In this document: one piece after another, positions 1 to 5,075 of the stretch
How the letters are laid out: every line of letters starts with the position of its first letter
How positions within the stretch are numbered: position 1 is the first letter of the stretch
Assembly (NCBI GenBank): GCA_017537495.1
Contig: JAFYKS010000199.1
Coordinates: forward strand, 1 to 6,642
Length of the DNA: 6,642 nt
Source: Bacillota bacterium
GTDB lineage: Bacteria > Bacillota > Clostridia > Peptostreptococcales > Anaerovoracaceae
Reading direction: 5' to 3'
Program-made: the position numbers and the translations under genes
The notes under the pieces: model-generated
Database searches by the model: none
What the model saw: the letters and a program-made list of their open reading frames with translations, nothing else
Told to the model about the DNA's origin: nothing

Positions 1-1
1 C

Positions 2-130
2 CGCAAGCACGTGGACATGGGCGCAAAGAAGCCTGTAGGCCCTTGGTTTGAATTCGCAAGCCAGTACGTATTCTGCGGCCTGACCATTGCGGTTCTGGTT
101 CTGGGTACTCTGCTGGGCGGTATTGGCTAG
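2..130 (+). CDS. C-terminus of a membrane transporter, probably a sodium-dependent (NSS) symporter; 5' end outside the window
   Basis: Partial gene: reading from base 2 gives 42 codons ending in TAG at 128-130. The peptide has a basic stretch (RKHVDMGAKK), a short amphipathic piece (GPWFEFASQ) and a final hydrophobic helix of about 20 residues, ending GTLLGGIG. A last transmembrane helix closing on Gly-Gly-Ile-Gly, preceded by a polar loop with a Trp-Phe pair, is what I recall for bacterial neurotransmitter:sodium symporters. These are inner-membrane proteins that import amino acids with Na+. What is directly visible is only that this is the end of a polytopic membrane protein; the family is inferred and another secondary transporter is possible. 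A strong terminator follows 33 bases after the stop, so this gene ends its transcript and is separate from the minus-strand gene beyond it. Confidence 0.5.
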   Translation, partial: RKHVDMGAKKPVGPWFEFASQYVFCGLTIAVLVLGTLLGGIG

Positions 131-162
131 TTCAAAGCCGCTTCGCAAAATATGCAATCAAA

Positions 163-198
163 AAGAGTTGTCTCAATGGAGGCAACTCTTCTTTTTTT
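163..198 (+). terminator. Rho-independent terminator, possibly bidirectional
   Basis: Bases 163-174 pair with 179-190 (12 bp with one T-G wobble, AATG loop) and are followed by CTTTTTTT. This is a strong terminator for the rightward transporter gene. Read leftward, the same stem ends in CTTTTTGATT, so it may also stop the minus-strand gene whose stop codon is at 226-228. A smaller perfect stem (CGGC-ATA-GCCG, 199-209) lies between the two genes, but has no T-run on either useful side. Confidence 0.9.
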
Positions 199-225
199 CG
201 GCATAGCCGTTAATATTCAGTTCAG

Positions 226-504
226 TTACAGCTGTTCCAGCCCGCTGCTTACGCTGTGCTTTACACGGTCCGCTTCTTCGGCAGACTTGGCATCGTTCCA
301 GTGATCCATGGTACCTACCAGGTAGCCGGTGATGCGGCGGATTCTTTCGAATGGAGCCGGTTCAAATTCATAGTTTAAATCAGCAAACTCTCCGTCGATG
401 GTCACCTCCAGAGACTTCAGTTTGCGGTTATATTTCTTTTCCAGATAGTCAACGTATGCCTGCATTTCCTTATCAGGCGCATTTCCTGTAATCTTAATGC
501 CCAT
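226..504 (-). CDS. Small protein resembling the C-terminal tail of anaerobic ribonucleotide reductase (NrdD-like), lacking zinc cysteines
   Basis: 92 aa, soluble, no signal peptide or cysteine. Residues 56-83 contain RRITGYLVGT, then HWNDAK, then DRVKH. The same order (CGYL, then FNAGK, then RVKH) ends the class III anaerobic ribonucleotide reductase NrdD, as I recall the E. coli protein, next to its Cys4 zinc site. NrdD makes dNTPs without oxygen. This protein has no glycyl-radical loop, no catalytic domain and no CxxC pairs, so it cannot itself be a reductase. The N-terminal 50 residues look like a small alpha/beta domain (helix 11-25; strands around 29-36 and 40-46). The start is supported by GGGAGG 9 bases before the ATG (514-520 on the plus strand). 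It has its own TATAAT promoter but also follows cvpA on the same strand. Its function is unknown; a role tied to dNTP metabolism is inference from motif and operator. Confidence 0.75.
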   Translation of the reverse strand: MGIKITGNAPDKEMQAYVDYLEKKYNRKLKSLEVTIDGEFADLNYEFEPAPFERIRRITGYLVGTMDHWNDAKSAEEADRVKHSVSSGLEQL

Positions 505-585
505 CGGTGTAATCCTCCCTTTTTATCCAATATCGCTCCATTGCGATTTACCATCATGTAGCGGAAGTTCTCCGCTGTTGTTCAT

Positions 586-591
586 ATTATA
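586..591 (-). promoter_or_regulatory. -10 box (TATAAT) of the NrdD-tail gene
   Basis: The minus strand reads TATAAT, a perfect -10 hexamer, 81 bases upstream of the start codon at 504. No good -35 is present at 16-18 bp (the best hexamers there are ATTAAT, GATTAA and TGATTA). The expected spacer is instead filled by a 16-bp palindrome. This suggests either a weak promoter needing an activator or one blocked by a bound repressor. Confidence 0.55.
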
Positions 592-607
592 CCACCACAT
601 GTAGTGG
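592..607. promoter_or_regulatory. 16-bp imperfect palindrome in the promoter spacer; candidate NrdR-type operator
   Basis: CCACCACATGTAGTGG is self-complementary except for one pair (596/603). It touches the -10 box and lies between -10 and -35, a classic repressor position. Against the NrdR box consensus as I remember it (aCaCwAtATaTwGtGt), 11 of 16 positions agree, including CAC near the left end and GTG near the right. A half-site copy, ATGTAGCGGA, recurs at 556-565 (compare ATGTAGTGGA at 599-608). NrdR normally binds two boxes about 31-32 bp apart. No second NrdR-like box was found at that distance, so the assignment is tentative. Confidence 0.4.
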
Positions 608-616
608 ATTAATCAT

Positions 617-1267
617 CTAATGAAAGAAATCTCTGAAAATCAGAAGCAGCAGATTATTGTCGTAAAGACTGCCTGCGATTCTGGATTCTGCAAAAGATGC
701 CATCAGTGTTTCGGACAGACCTGGCATGAAGAGGGCTGTAACCGGTACGATAAGTGCCAGGAACACAAAGACATAGAAGAGACCGCTGATCAGACCCATA
801 ATGCCGCCCAGCAGCCAGTCCAGAAGACCGAAGAAACCGCCATTGTACTGTTTTGAAAAGAGACGGGTCAGGACCGAGCAAACAAGCCCCACCGCCAGAA
901 CGATGAGGAAGAAGGACACCATGGACAGGAACATACCGGAAAGACTGGCCGCCCCTTCTCCTGCAAGAGACCCCGTGAGCGACAGGGTTTCCTTCTGCAG
1001 CATTTCCGGAAGTGCAGCGTAAAGATCCGTTTCTGCCCAGGCGGATGACAGAGTATCTGCCATTCTTTTCTGAAGCGTTTCCTCTATCCAAATCCCCAAA
1101 CCTGTCTTCTCCAGAAGCCAGTCCCGAAGATCATCACAGAAGAATACCCCCAGCACAATCGATGCAATAACCCGTATGAAGTTGATGATGGTGAGAGCAA
1201 AGCCCTTGCGCATGGAAAGAATCACTGCACCGAAGAAGATAATCCCTACCATTATATCCATTACCAT
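617..1267 (-). CDS. CvpA family integral membrane protein
   Basis: 216 aa. Residues 3-19 form a first membrane helix followed by RKGF (20-23), the short Arg/Lys-Gly-Phe turn typical of CvpA (colicin V production) proteins. A second helix spans about 24-44. A polar segment of about 60 residues (45-107) follows, then a helix at 112-134. Next comes the signature GGFFGLLDWLLGGIMGLISG (143-162), running into a final long hydrophobic stretch to about 181. This glycine-spaced pattern is the family hallmark. CvpA proteins sit in the inner membrane; their biochemical role is not settled, with links to envelope integrity. The start at 1267 is chosen because AGGGGGTG lies 8-10 bases upstream. The open frame continues to 1603 but that part is hydrophilic junk overlapping the divergent gene. 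The stop lies just outside the promoter of the NrdD-tail gene, and no terminator separates them, so co-transcription is possible. Confidence 0.85.
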   Translation of the reverse strand: MVMDIMVGIIFFGAVILSMRKGFALTIINFIRVIASIVLGVFFCDDLRDWLLEKTGLGIWIEETLQKRMADTLSSAWAETDLYAALPEMLQKETLSLTGSLAGEGAASLSGMFLSMVSFFLIVLAVGLVCSVLTRLFSKQYNGGFFGLLDWLLGGIMGLISGLFYVFVFLALIVPVTALFMPGLSETLMASFAESRIAGSLYDNNLLLLIFRDFFH

Positions 1268-1275
1268 ATGAATAG

Positions 1276-1283
1276 CACCCCCT
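1276..1283 (-). promoter_or_regulatory. Ribosome binding site deciding the cvpA start
   Basis: The minus strand reads AGGGGGTG, then 8 bases to the ATG at 1267. The in-frame ATG two codons later (1261) would be too far away. This sets the protein at 216 aa and excludes the upstream extension of the frame. Confidence 0.7.
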
Positions 1284-1289
1284 GATGGA

Positions 1290-1305
1290 ACATAATATAT
1301 TATGT
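1290..1305. promoter_or_regulatory. Perfect 16-bp palindrome in the divergent cvpA / 165-aa gene promoter region
   Basis: ACATAATATATTATGT is identical on both strands. It lies in the 69-bp gap between the divergent starts at 1267 and 1337. It overlaps a leftward -10 candidate (TATTAT, with TTCATG 17 bp upstream) and touches a rightward one (TATGAT, 1305-1310), so one bound protein could govern both genes. It agrees with the NrdR box consensus as I recall it at 14 of 16 positions. AT-rich palindromes can also arise simply from back-to-back -10 boxes. Confidence 0.45.
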
Positions 1306-1336
1306 ATGATTCTACATGAAAGGGCGGAAGAAAGCA

Positions 1337-1834
1337 ATGGATAATCGGAATAACGGGTATGGTCCGCTCCTGCTGCTCCTGAGCCAGCTTATGGGAGGTG
1401 CCCGGCAAAATCCCCCGGTGCAGGCTGCAGCGGACGCCGAAACACTGCAGATGACCGAAGGGGAGTTTCGGGGGAGAGCAGATGCTGAAAGAAGCTATTT
1501 TGCGCAGGATGAAACAGAATGCACCTGGCGCAGAGAAGAACGGGTGGAAATGCTGGCAGACTTCTGCCGGGAAGGATACGCCATGGCTCGCCGCCACGGC
1601 CATTTTCTGGTGGGTACAGGGAGCCGTGGAAGTTTCCTGGCCATACCGGGACGGTTTCTTCTGGAAGAGCAGCCTGCGGGCGGAGTGACCGGGTTTACAC
1701 TGTGGCAGCCGCTGGCCGGCGGGGAAGAACTCTTTGACAGCCTGGAAAACCTGTCAGAAAACCAGGCAAGGGATGTTTATGGATACTGGATTGCCGCTTT
1801 GGACCCGGATACATTGAAACTGTCGGAAGTTTGA
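1337..1834 (+). CDS. Conserved-looking hypothetical protein, 165 aa, unrecognised
   Basis: I do not recognise this family. The start at 1337 is preferred over the in-frame ATG at 1316 because GGAAG sits 6 bases upstream; the earlier start would only add MKGRKKA. The N-terminus (MDNRNNGYGP, then LLLLLSQLMGG) has a short leucine-rich stretch too brief for a secure membrane span, followed by a low-complexity linker (22-45). The C-terminal part from about 65 looks folded: a charged helix (65-85), a glycine-containing strand region (HFLVGTGSRGSFLAIPGRFL, 89-108), TLWQPLAGG (121-129), and a closing DVYGYWIAALDPDTL (146-160). No catalytic motif, signal peptide or cysteine cluster is apparent (two Cys only). 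It is divergent from cvpA and upstream of tadA, with no clear terminator between, so read-through into tadA is possible. Confidence 0.7.
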   Translation: MDNRNNGYGPLLLLLSQLMGGARQNPPVQAAADAETLQMTEGEFRGRADAERSYFAQDETECTWRREERVEMLADFCREGYAMARRHGHFLVGTGSRGSFLAIPGRFLLEEQPAGGVTGFTLWQPLAGGEELFDSLENLSENQARDVYGYWIAALDPDTLKLSEV

Positions 1835-1858
1835 ATGAATTTTGTATGCAAAATACAG

Positions 1859-1887
1859 TTGAATCTCTGTGGAATTTGTGATATGAT
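1859..1887 (+). promoter_or_regulatory. tadA: Extended -10 promoter of tadA
   Basis: TTGAAT (1859-1864), a 17-bp spacer, then TATGAT (1882-1887) preceded by TGA, giving an extended TGn -10. Transcription would begin near 1893-1895, right at the ATG at 1896. Directly upstream lies an inverted repeat TGTAT-N5-ATACA (1843-1857) that could be an operator. Confidence 0.6.
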
Positions 1888-1895
1888 GACTTAGT

Positions 1896-2411
1896 ATGGA
1901 AACGTATATGTCAGAAGCCCTGAAAGAGGCGGAAAAGGCCAGAGCGCTGGGAGAAATCCCTATAGGTGCGGTCATTGTGCGTGACGGAGAGATTATCGGA
2001 CGAGGTCATAATCTGACGGAGACTGAGAAGGATCCTACAGCACATGCTGAAATGGTTGCCATCCGGGAAGCGGCGAAAGCTCTTGGGGGATGGAGACTGA
2101 CGGGCTGCCAGATGTATGTGACAGTGGAACCCTGCTGTATGTGCGCAGGTGCTGCTGTCTGGGCCAGAATCGAAAAACTGTACGTAGGAGCTACAGAACC
2201 CAAGAGCGGTGCCTGCGGCTCTCTCTATAACATCGTACAGGATGAACGGCTCAACCACTGCATGGAAGTTGAAACTGGACTCATGGAAGACCAGTGCCGA
2301 CATATAATGAAATCCTTTTTCCGGGAGCGGAGAAAGGAAATAAAGCGGACAGGAAACTGGAAACAGGTCCGCCTTACGAAAGAAAAGGAATCGGAGGAAA
2401 CGAAGGAATGA
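1896..2411 (+). CDS. tadA: tRNA-specific adenosine deaminase TadA
   Basis: 171 aa. The enzyme converts adenosine-34 of tRNA-Arg(ACG) to inosine in the cytoplasm, allowing one tRNA to read CGU, CGC and CGA. The zinc site of the cytidine/deoxycytidylate deaminase fold is complete: His50-Ala-Glu52 (ligand and proton shuttle) and Pro79-Cys80-x-x-Cys83. Supporting family features are IPIGAVIV (21-28), HAEMVAI (50-56) and GACGSLYNI (105-113). The core ends near 142, and a charged tail of about 30 residues (rich in Lys, Arg, Glu) extends it slightly beyond the usual 150-160 aa. No ribosome binding site precedes the ATG at 1896, but Tyr4-Met5-x-Glu-Ala-Leu matches the family N-terminus, so this start is kept over ATG 1908. 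The stop overlaps the next start (ATGA, 2408-2411), implying translational coupling. Confidence 0.95.
   Translation: METYMSEALKEAEKARALGEIPIGAVIVRDGEIIGRGHNLTETEKDPTAHAEMVAIREAAKALGGWRLTGCQMYVTVEPCCMCAGAAVWARIEKLYVGATEPKSGACGSLYNIVQDERLNHCMEVETGLMEDQCRHIMKSFFRERRKEIKRTGNWKQVRLTKEKESEETKE
2393..2397 (+). promoter_or_regulatory. Ribosome binding site within the tadA 3' end
   Basis: GGAGG lies 10 bases before the ATG at 2408, with AAGGA immediately before that ATG as a secondary match. It selects 2408 as the start of the next gene. The in-frame ATG at 2294 would lengthen the protein by 38 hydrophilic residues ahead of a clear signal peptide. Confidence 0.75.
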
Positions 2412-3292
2412 AACGAGTAGGCAAAATTTTAAGCCTGGTAATGCTGATGGTTGTTCTGTCAACCTCTCTGGGTTTTGCAGGTACACTGAACCTGATGGAA
2501 ACCTATCCTGCAGACGGTGCAACCGGGACTGCTATTGAAAATGTTTCTGTAAAGCTGTATTTCGATACAGAATTCACGGAAGAAAAAGTTGGTAAGGAAA
2601 ATGCAGACGCATTCAAGCTGTTTGGTCCTGATGGAACCAAGCTGCCAATCAAAGTGCTGTATCCGCCTAAGGAAGATGGCGTAGTACTGGTACTGCTGGA
2701 TACCACTTATGATGGCGACGGCGACGGCAAGGCTGATTATATGAATGCAGTTCAGAATTCTGAATATAAGCTGGTAGTTTCTGCAAACCTGATGGACGAC
2801 GAAGGAAACCGTCTGGGTCAGGATAAGGCTGTAAGATTCACCACTATCAACCAGTCCCTGTCCATGGGTATGAACATGGCTATGATGACAGTAATGATGG
2901 TAGGTATGGTGGTAGTATCCAGCAAGCAGACCAAGAAGCAGGTTGAAGAAATGAAGAAGCAGGCTGCTGAAGAAGCCTTCAACCCATACAAGGAAGCGAA
3001 GAGAACAGGCAAGTCCGTTCAGGAAGTTATCGCGCTGCACGAAAAGGAAGTAGCAAAGAAGGAAGCCAAGGAAGCGAGAAAAGCTGCCAAGGACGAAGAC
3101 GATGACTATGAATGGATTGACATCAATACATACAGAGTAGGCAAGCCTAGAACTGTTCGTGAAGGCGGCAGCTCTTATATCACAGGCAGAAAGGCCATTG
3201 CAGAAGCCAAGAAAGCGGAAGAAGCCGCAAGAAAGGCTGCAAAGGCTGCTCAGAAGCGCAACGTGAAAAAGGGCAAAGGCAAGAAGAAATAA
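2408..3292 (+). CDS. Exported Ig-like (SbsA/Big_5-type) protein with methionine-rich membrane segment and Lys/Ala-rich tail
   Basis: 294 aa. A signal peptide (1-24: MKR, hydrophobic core, likely cut after GFA) leads to an Ig-like domain (about 26-147) with the Big_5 pattern: YPADGATG near its start, KLYFD in a strand, and SEYKLVVSANLMDDEGNRL before a closing VRFTT. An acidic DGDGDGKAD insert (102-110) resembles a calcium-binding loop. Residues 151-170 form a hydrophobic segment in which 8 of the 18 residues 153-170 are Met, followed by Lys-rich residues, which predicts a type I membrane anchor with the tail inside. The tail (172-294) is helical and rich in Lys, Ala and Glu, with an acidic patch (DEDDDYEW) and a poly-basic end (KKGKGKKK). 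No enzymatic motif is seen, so a structural or envelope role is inferred. Codon use looks like a well-expressed gene. Confidence 0.8.
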   Translation: MKRVGKILSLVMLMVVLSTSLGFAGTLNLMETYPADGATGTAIENVSVKLYFDTEFTEEKVGKENADAFKLFGPDGTKLPIKVLYPPKEDGVVLVLLDTTYDGDGDGKADYMNAVQNSEYKLVVSANLMDDEGNRLGQDKAVRFTTINQSLSMGMNMAMMTVMMVGMVVVSSKQTKKQVEEMKKQAAEEAFNPYKEAKRTGKSVQEVIALHEKEVAKKEAKEARKAAKDEDDDYEWIDINTYRVGKPRTVREGGSSYITGRKAIAEAKKAEEAARKAAKAAQKRNVKKGKGKKK

Positions 3293-3311
3293 CGGAATCA
3301 AATAAACTACC

Positions 3312-3344
3312 GTCAGAATGAGAGGCAAGTCCTCTCATTTTGAC
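3312..3344 (+). terminator. Long intergenic hairpin, possible weak terminator
   Basis: Bases 3312-3325 pair with 3331-3344 over 14 bp (one G-T wobble) around a CAAGT loop. The only T-run (3338-3341) lies inside the distal arm and no poly-T follows. It could act as a terminator if just the inner GAGAGG/CCTCTC stem forms, or as an mRNA 3'-end stabiliser for the Ig-like protein transcript. TTGACT (3340-3345), a good -35 sequence, overlaps its distal arm. Confidence 0.55.
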
Positions 3345-3350
3345 TACCAT

Positions 3351-3379
3351 GAACCTGATTTATTCACGAATCTGATTTA
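3351..3379 (+). repeat. Short direct repeat upstream of ispE
   Basis: GAACCTGATTTA (3351-3362) and GAATCTGATTTA (3368-3379) match at 11 of 12 positions with a 17-bp period, ending 20 bases before the ispE start. They may be a regulator site or chance; no clear -10 box accompanies TTGACT at 3340 at ideal spacing (nearest is TATTCA at 3361-3366 with a 15-bp spacer). Confidence 0.4.
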
Positions 3380-3399
3380 CCGTTTGCGAGGGAAAGACC

Positions 3400-4323
3400 A
3401 TGAGAGAAATTGATTTAAAATCCTATGCGAAAGTAAACTTATCTCTGGATGTAACCGGAACCCGTCCCGATGGATATCACGACCTGTCCTCTGTAATGCA
3501 GAGAATTTCTCTGTATGACCGGATTCATATGGAATGGGTCTGCCAGGAAGAGGGACCGGCAGGTGAAGAACCGGATATCCGCATCGAAGTGAAGACCAAC
3601 CGGCCTTATCTGCCGGTGGACGAACGGAACCTGGCTTATAAGGCTGCGCAGATTATGATCCGCCATTTTGCAAAAGATGCAGGTGTGGGCAGCGGTATCA
3701 TCCGCATTTCCATTACCAAGAGCATTCCGGTGGCAGCAGGCCTGGCCGGAGGAAGTGGAAATGGTGCGGCAGTACTGATCGGGCTGAACCGCCTCTGGAA
3801 CCTGAAGCTGGATACCCGCCAGCTTTGCCGTGTCGGAGAAGAACTGGGATCCGACGTTCCTTTCTGCGTTCTGGTGCAGAACAGCCGTTACAGGGCGGCA
3901 CTGGCTACCGGACGGGGAGAAGTTCTTCACCCTCTCAAAAAATGCATGAAGAAATACGTAGTACTGGCCAAGCCATCTTTTGGTGTGTCTACGAAAGAAG
4001 TTTTTAAATGCATCGACGATTACGAAATCACTCAGCGGCCGGATAACGGAGAGCTGATTCGCGGACTGGCTGCCGGAGATGACAGACTGGTCTATAAAAA
4101 CATGATTAATGTTCTGGAACTGTACACTCTGGATCATTATGAACCTGTGGCACAGCTGAAGGAGATCTGCAGGACACAGACGCCTGCGGAAATGGTCCTC
4201 ATGAGCGGCAGCGGGCCTACCGTATTTGCCGTATACGCATCTGAAAAAGAAGCGCGCAGTGCATGCCAGCTTCTCCGCGGCATGCGCTATGAGGCTTACT
4301 GGGCCGGCACAGACGGGAGATAA
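3400..4323 (+). CDS. ispE: 4-diphosphocytidyl-2-C-methyl-D-erythritol kinase (IspE)
   Basis: 307 aa, slightly longer than the usual 280-290. IspE is a cytoplasmic GHMP kinase that phosphorylates the 2-hydroxyl of CDP-methylerythritol with ATP, the fourth step of the MEP route to isoprenoid precursors. Visible motifs: AKVNLSLDVTG (10-20, with the conserved Lys11) and PDGYHDL (23-29); the glycine-rich ATP loop PVAAGLAGGSG (110-120); GSDVPF (150-155) with the catalytic Asp152; and the C-terminal MSGSGPTVFAVY (268-279). Oddities: the ATP loop continues GNGAA where SSDAA or SSNAA is usual, and after GSDVPFC the usual short loop is about five residues longer (LVQNSRYRA), without its glycines. GAGGGA lies about 6 bases before the ATG. 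The GntR gene follows 21 bases after the stop, so the two form an operon. Confidence 0.95.
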   Translation: MREIDLKSYAKVNLSLDVTGTRPDGYHDLSSVMQRISLYDRIHMEWVCQEEGPAGEEPDIRIEVKTNRPYLPVDERNLAYKAAQIMIRHFAKDAGVGSGIIRISITKSIPVAAGLAGGSGNGAAVLIGLNRLWNLKLDTRQLCRVGEELGSDVPFCVLVQNSRYRAALATGRGEVLHPLKKCMKKYVVLAKPSFGVSTKEVFKCIDDYEITQRPDNGELIRGLAAGDDRLVYKNMINVLELYTLDHYEPVAQLKEICRTQTPAEMVLMSGSGPTVFAVYASEKEARSACQLLRGMRYEAYWAGTDGR

Positions 4324-4344
4324 ACTATTTAGAGGTGAAGGATA

Positions 4345-5022
4345 ATGTTAAATTTCGATCTGCAGAATCACAGACCACTGCGTGAAATTGTATATGAAGA
4401 ACTGAAGCGCCAGATTCTGGTGGGTGAAATTGCACCTGGAACCAGAATGATGGAAGTGGAACTGGCTGATGTGATGGGTGTGAGCCGCACGCCGGTGCGT
4501 GAAGCCATCCGTAAGCTGGAAAAGGAAGGCCTGGTTACCATCGAACCGCGGAAAGGCGCTTATGCTTCCAACATTTCCATCAAAGATATGGTGGATGTTC
4601 TGGAAGTCCGTCAGGGCCTGGAAGGCATGGCAGCAGCCATTGCATCCGGTAAAATTACAGAACGTCAGAAGGCAGAACTTCTGAATGTAGTCGAAAAATA
4701 CAAGGCAGCGGTAGAGTCTGCCAATATTGAGGAAATCATCAAATATGATGAAGAGTTTCACTCCATGATTATCTCCATCAGCGGAAACAAGACTTTGATG
4801 CAGGTATTTTCCACCGTGCAGGAACTGGCACTCCGCTTCCGTTATATTTACTACGATGATTTCAACCGCTATGAAAGCATGCCGAGAGAACACCAGCTCA
4901 TCGAAGAAGCTATCATGAGCGGGGATGCAGAAAAAGCAAGAGTAGCGGCAGGCGACCATGTTTCCAAACTGAAGGAATTCATTTTAAATGAAGGCGAAAA
5001 GGCTTTCGGAAACCTGCAGTAA
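4345..5022 (+). CDS. GntR family transcriptional regulator, FadR subfamily (FCD domain)
   Basis: 225 aa. An N-terminal winged helix-turn-helix (about 10-75) carries the GntR hallmarks: ILVGEIAPGTRM, then LADVMGVSRTPVREAIRKLE, then GLVTIEPRKGAYAS. The C-terminal helical FCD effector domain (about 80-213) keeps the expected metal ligands Asp135, His139, His183 and His205. FCD regulators usually sense a carboxylic acid or related metabolite through the bound metal; the ligand here cannot be read from sequence. It is 21 bases downstream of ispE with AGAGGTGA as ribosome binding site and no promoter of its own seen, so it is expressed with ispE. Whether it controls isoprenoid or other genes is unknown. 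A strong terminator follows. Confidence 0.93.
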   Translation: MLNFDLQNHRPLREIVYEELKRQILVGEIAPGTRMMEVELADVMGVSRTPVREAIRKLEKEGLVTIEPRKGAYASNISIKDMVDVLEVRQGLEGMAAAIASGKITERQKAELLNVVEKYKAAVESANIEEIIKYDEEFHSMIISISGNKTLMQVFSTVQELALRFRYIYYDDFNRYESMPREHQLIEEAIMSGDAEKARVAAGDHVSKLKEFILNEGEKAFGNLQ

Positions 5023-5040
5023 AAAGACAAGCTCTTACAG

Positions 5041-5075
5041 GGCGGTCAGTGACAGATTCACTGGCCGCCTTTTTT
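5041..5075 (+). terminator. Strong rho-independent terminator of the ispE-gntR operon
   Basis: GGCGGTCAGTGA (5041-5052) pairs with 5058-5069 over 12 bp with one T-G wobble around CAGAT, followed by TTTTTT (5070-5075). The distal arm is also the last codons (Gly-Gly-Gln-stop) of the convergent minus-strand gene. Read leftward there is no T-run after the stem, so termination is one-directional. Confidence 0.93.

Noticed and set aside
560..576. AGCGGA-N5-TCCGCT inverted repeat as the missing second NrdR box
   Set aside because: Its centre is about 31.5 bp from the 592-607 palindrome, which fits the spacing, but its sequence has none of the ACAC/GTGT character; it is probably just a hairpin in the 5' leader.
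1268..1603. Upstream in-frame extension of cvpA (to 328 aa)
   Set aside because: It overlaps the divergent 165-aa gene, has no ribosome binding site, is unlike CvpA N-termini, and the SD at 1276-1283 marks the start at 1267.
2294..2407. 38-codon extension of the Ig-like protein at its N-terminus
   Set aside because: It lies inside tadA, would bury the signal peptide, and GGAGG at 2393-2397 supports ATG 2408.
1911..2522. 203-aa minus-strand open frame opposite tadA
   Set aside because: Antisense of a well-supported conserved gene, no ribosome binding site, no recognisable domain.
2459..3328. 289-aa minus-strand open frame opposite the Ig-like gene
   Set aside because: Mirror of a Lys/Ala/Glu-rich gene with biased codons; Phe/Leu-rich product, no start signal and no family resemblance.
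3439..4137. 232-aa minus-strand open frame opposite ispE
   Set aside because: Antisense shadow of ispE with no initiation signal or motif.
4348..4959. 203-aa minus-strand open frame opposite the GntR gene
   Set aside because: Antisense shadow; His/Phe-rich composition is the mirror of the real gene's codons.
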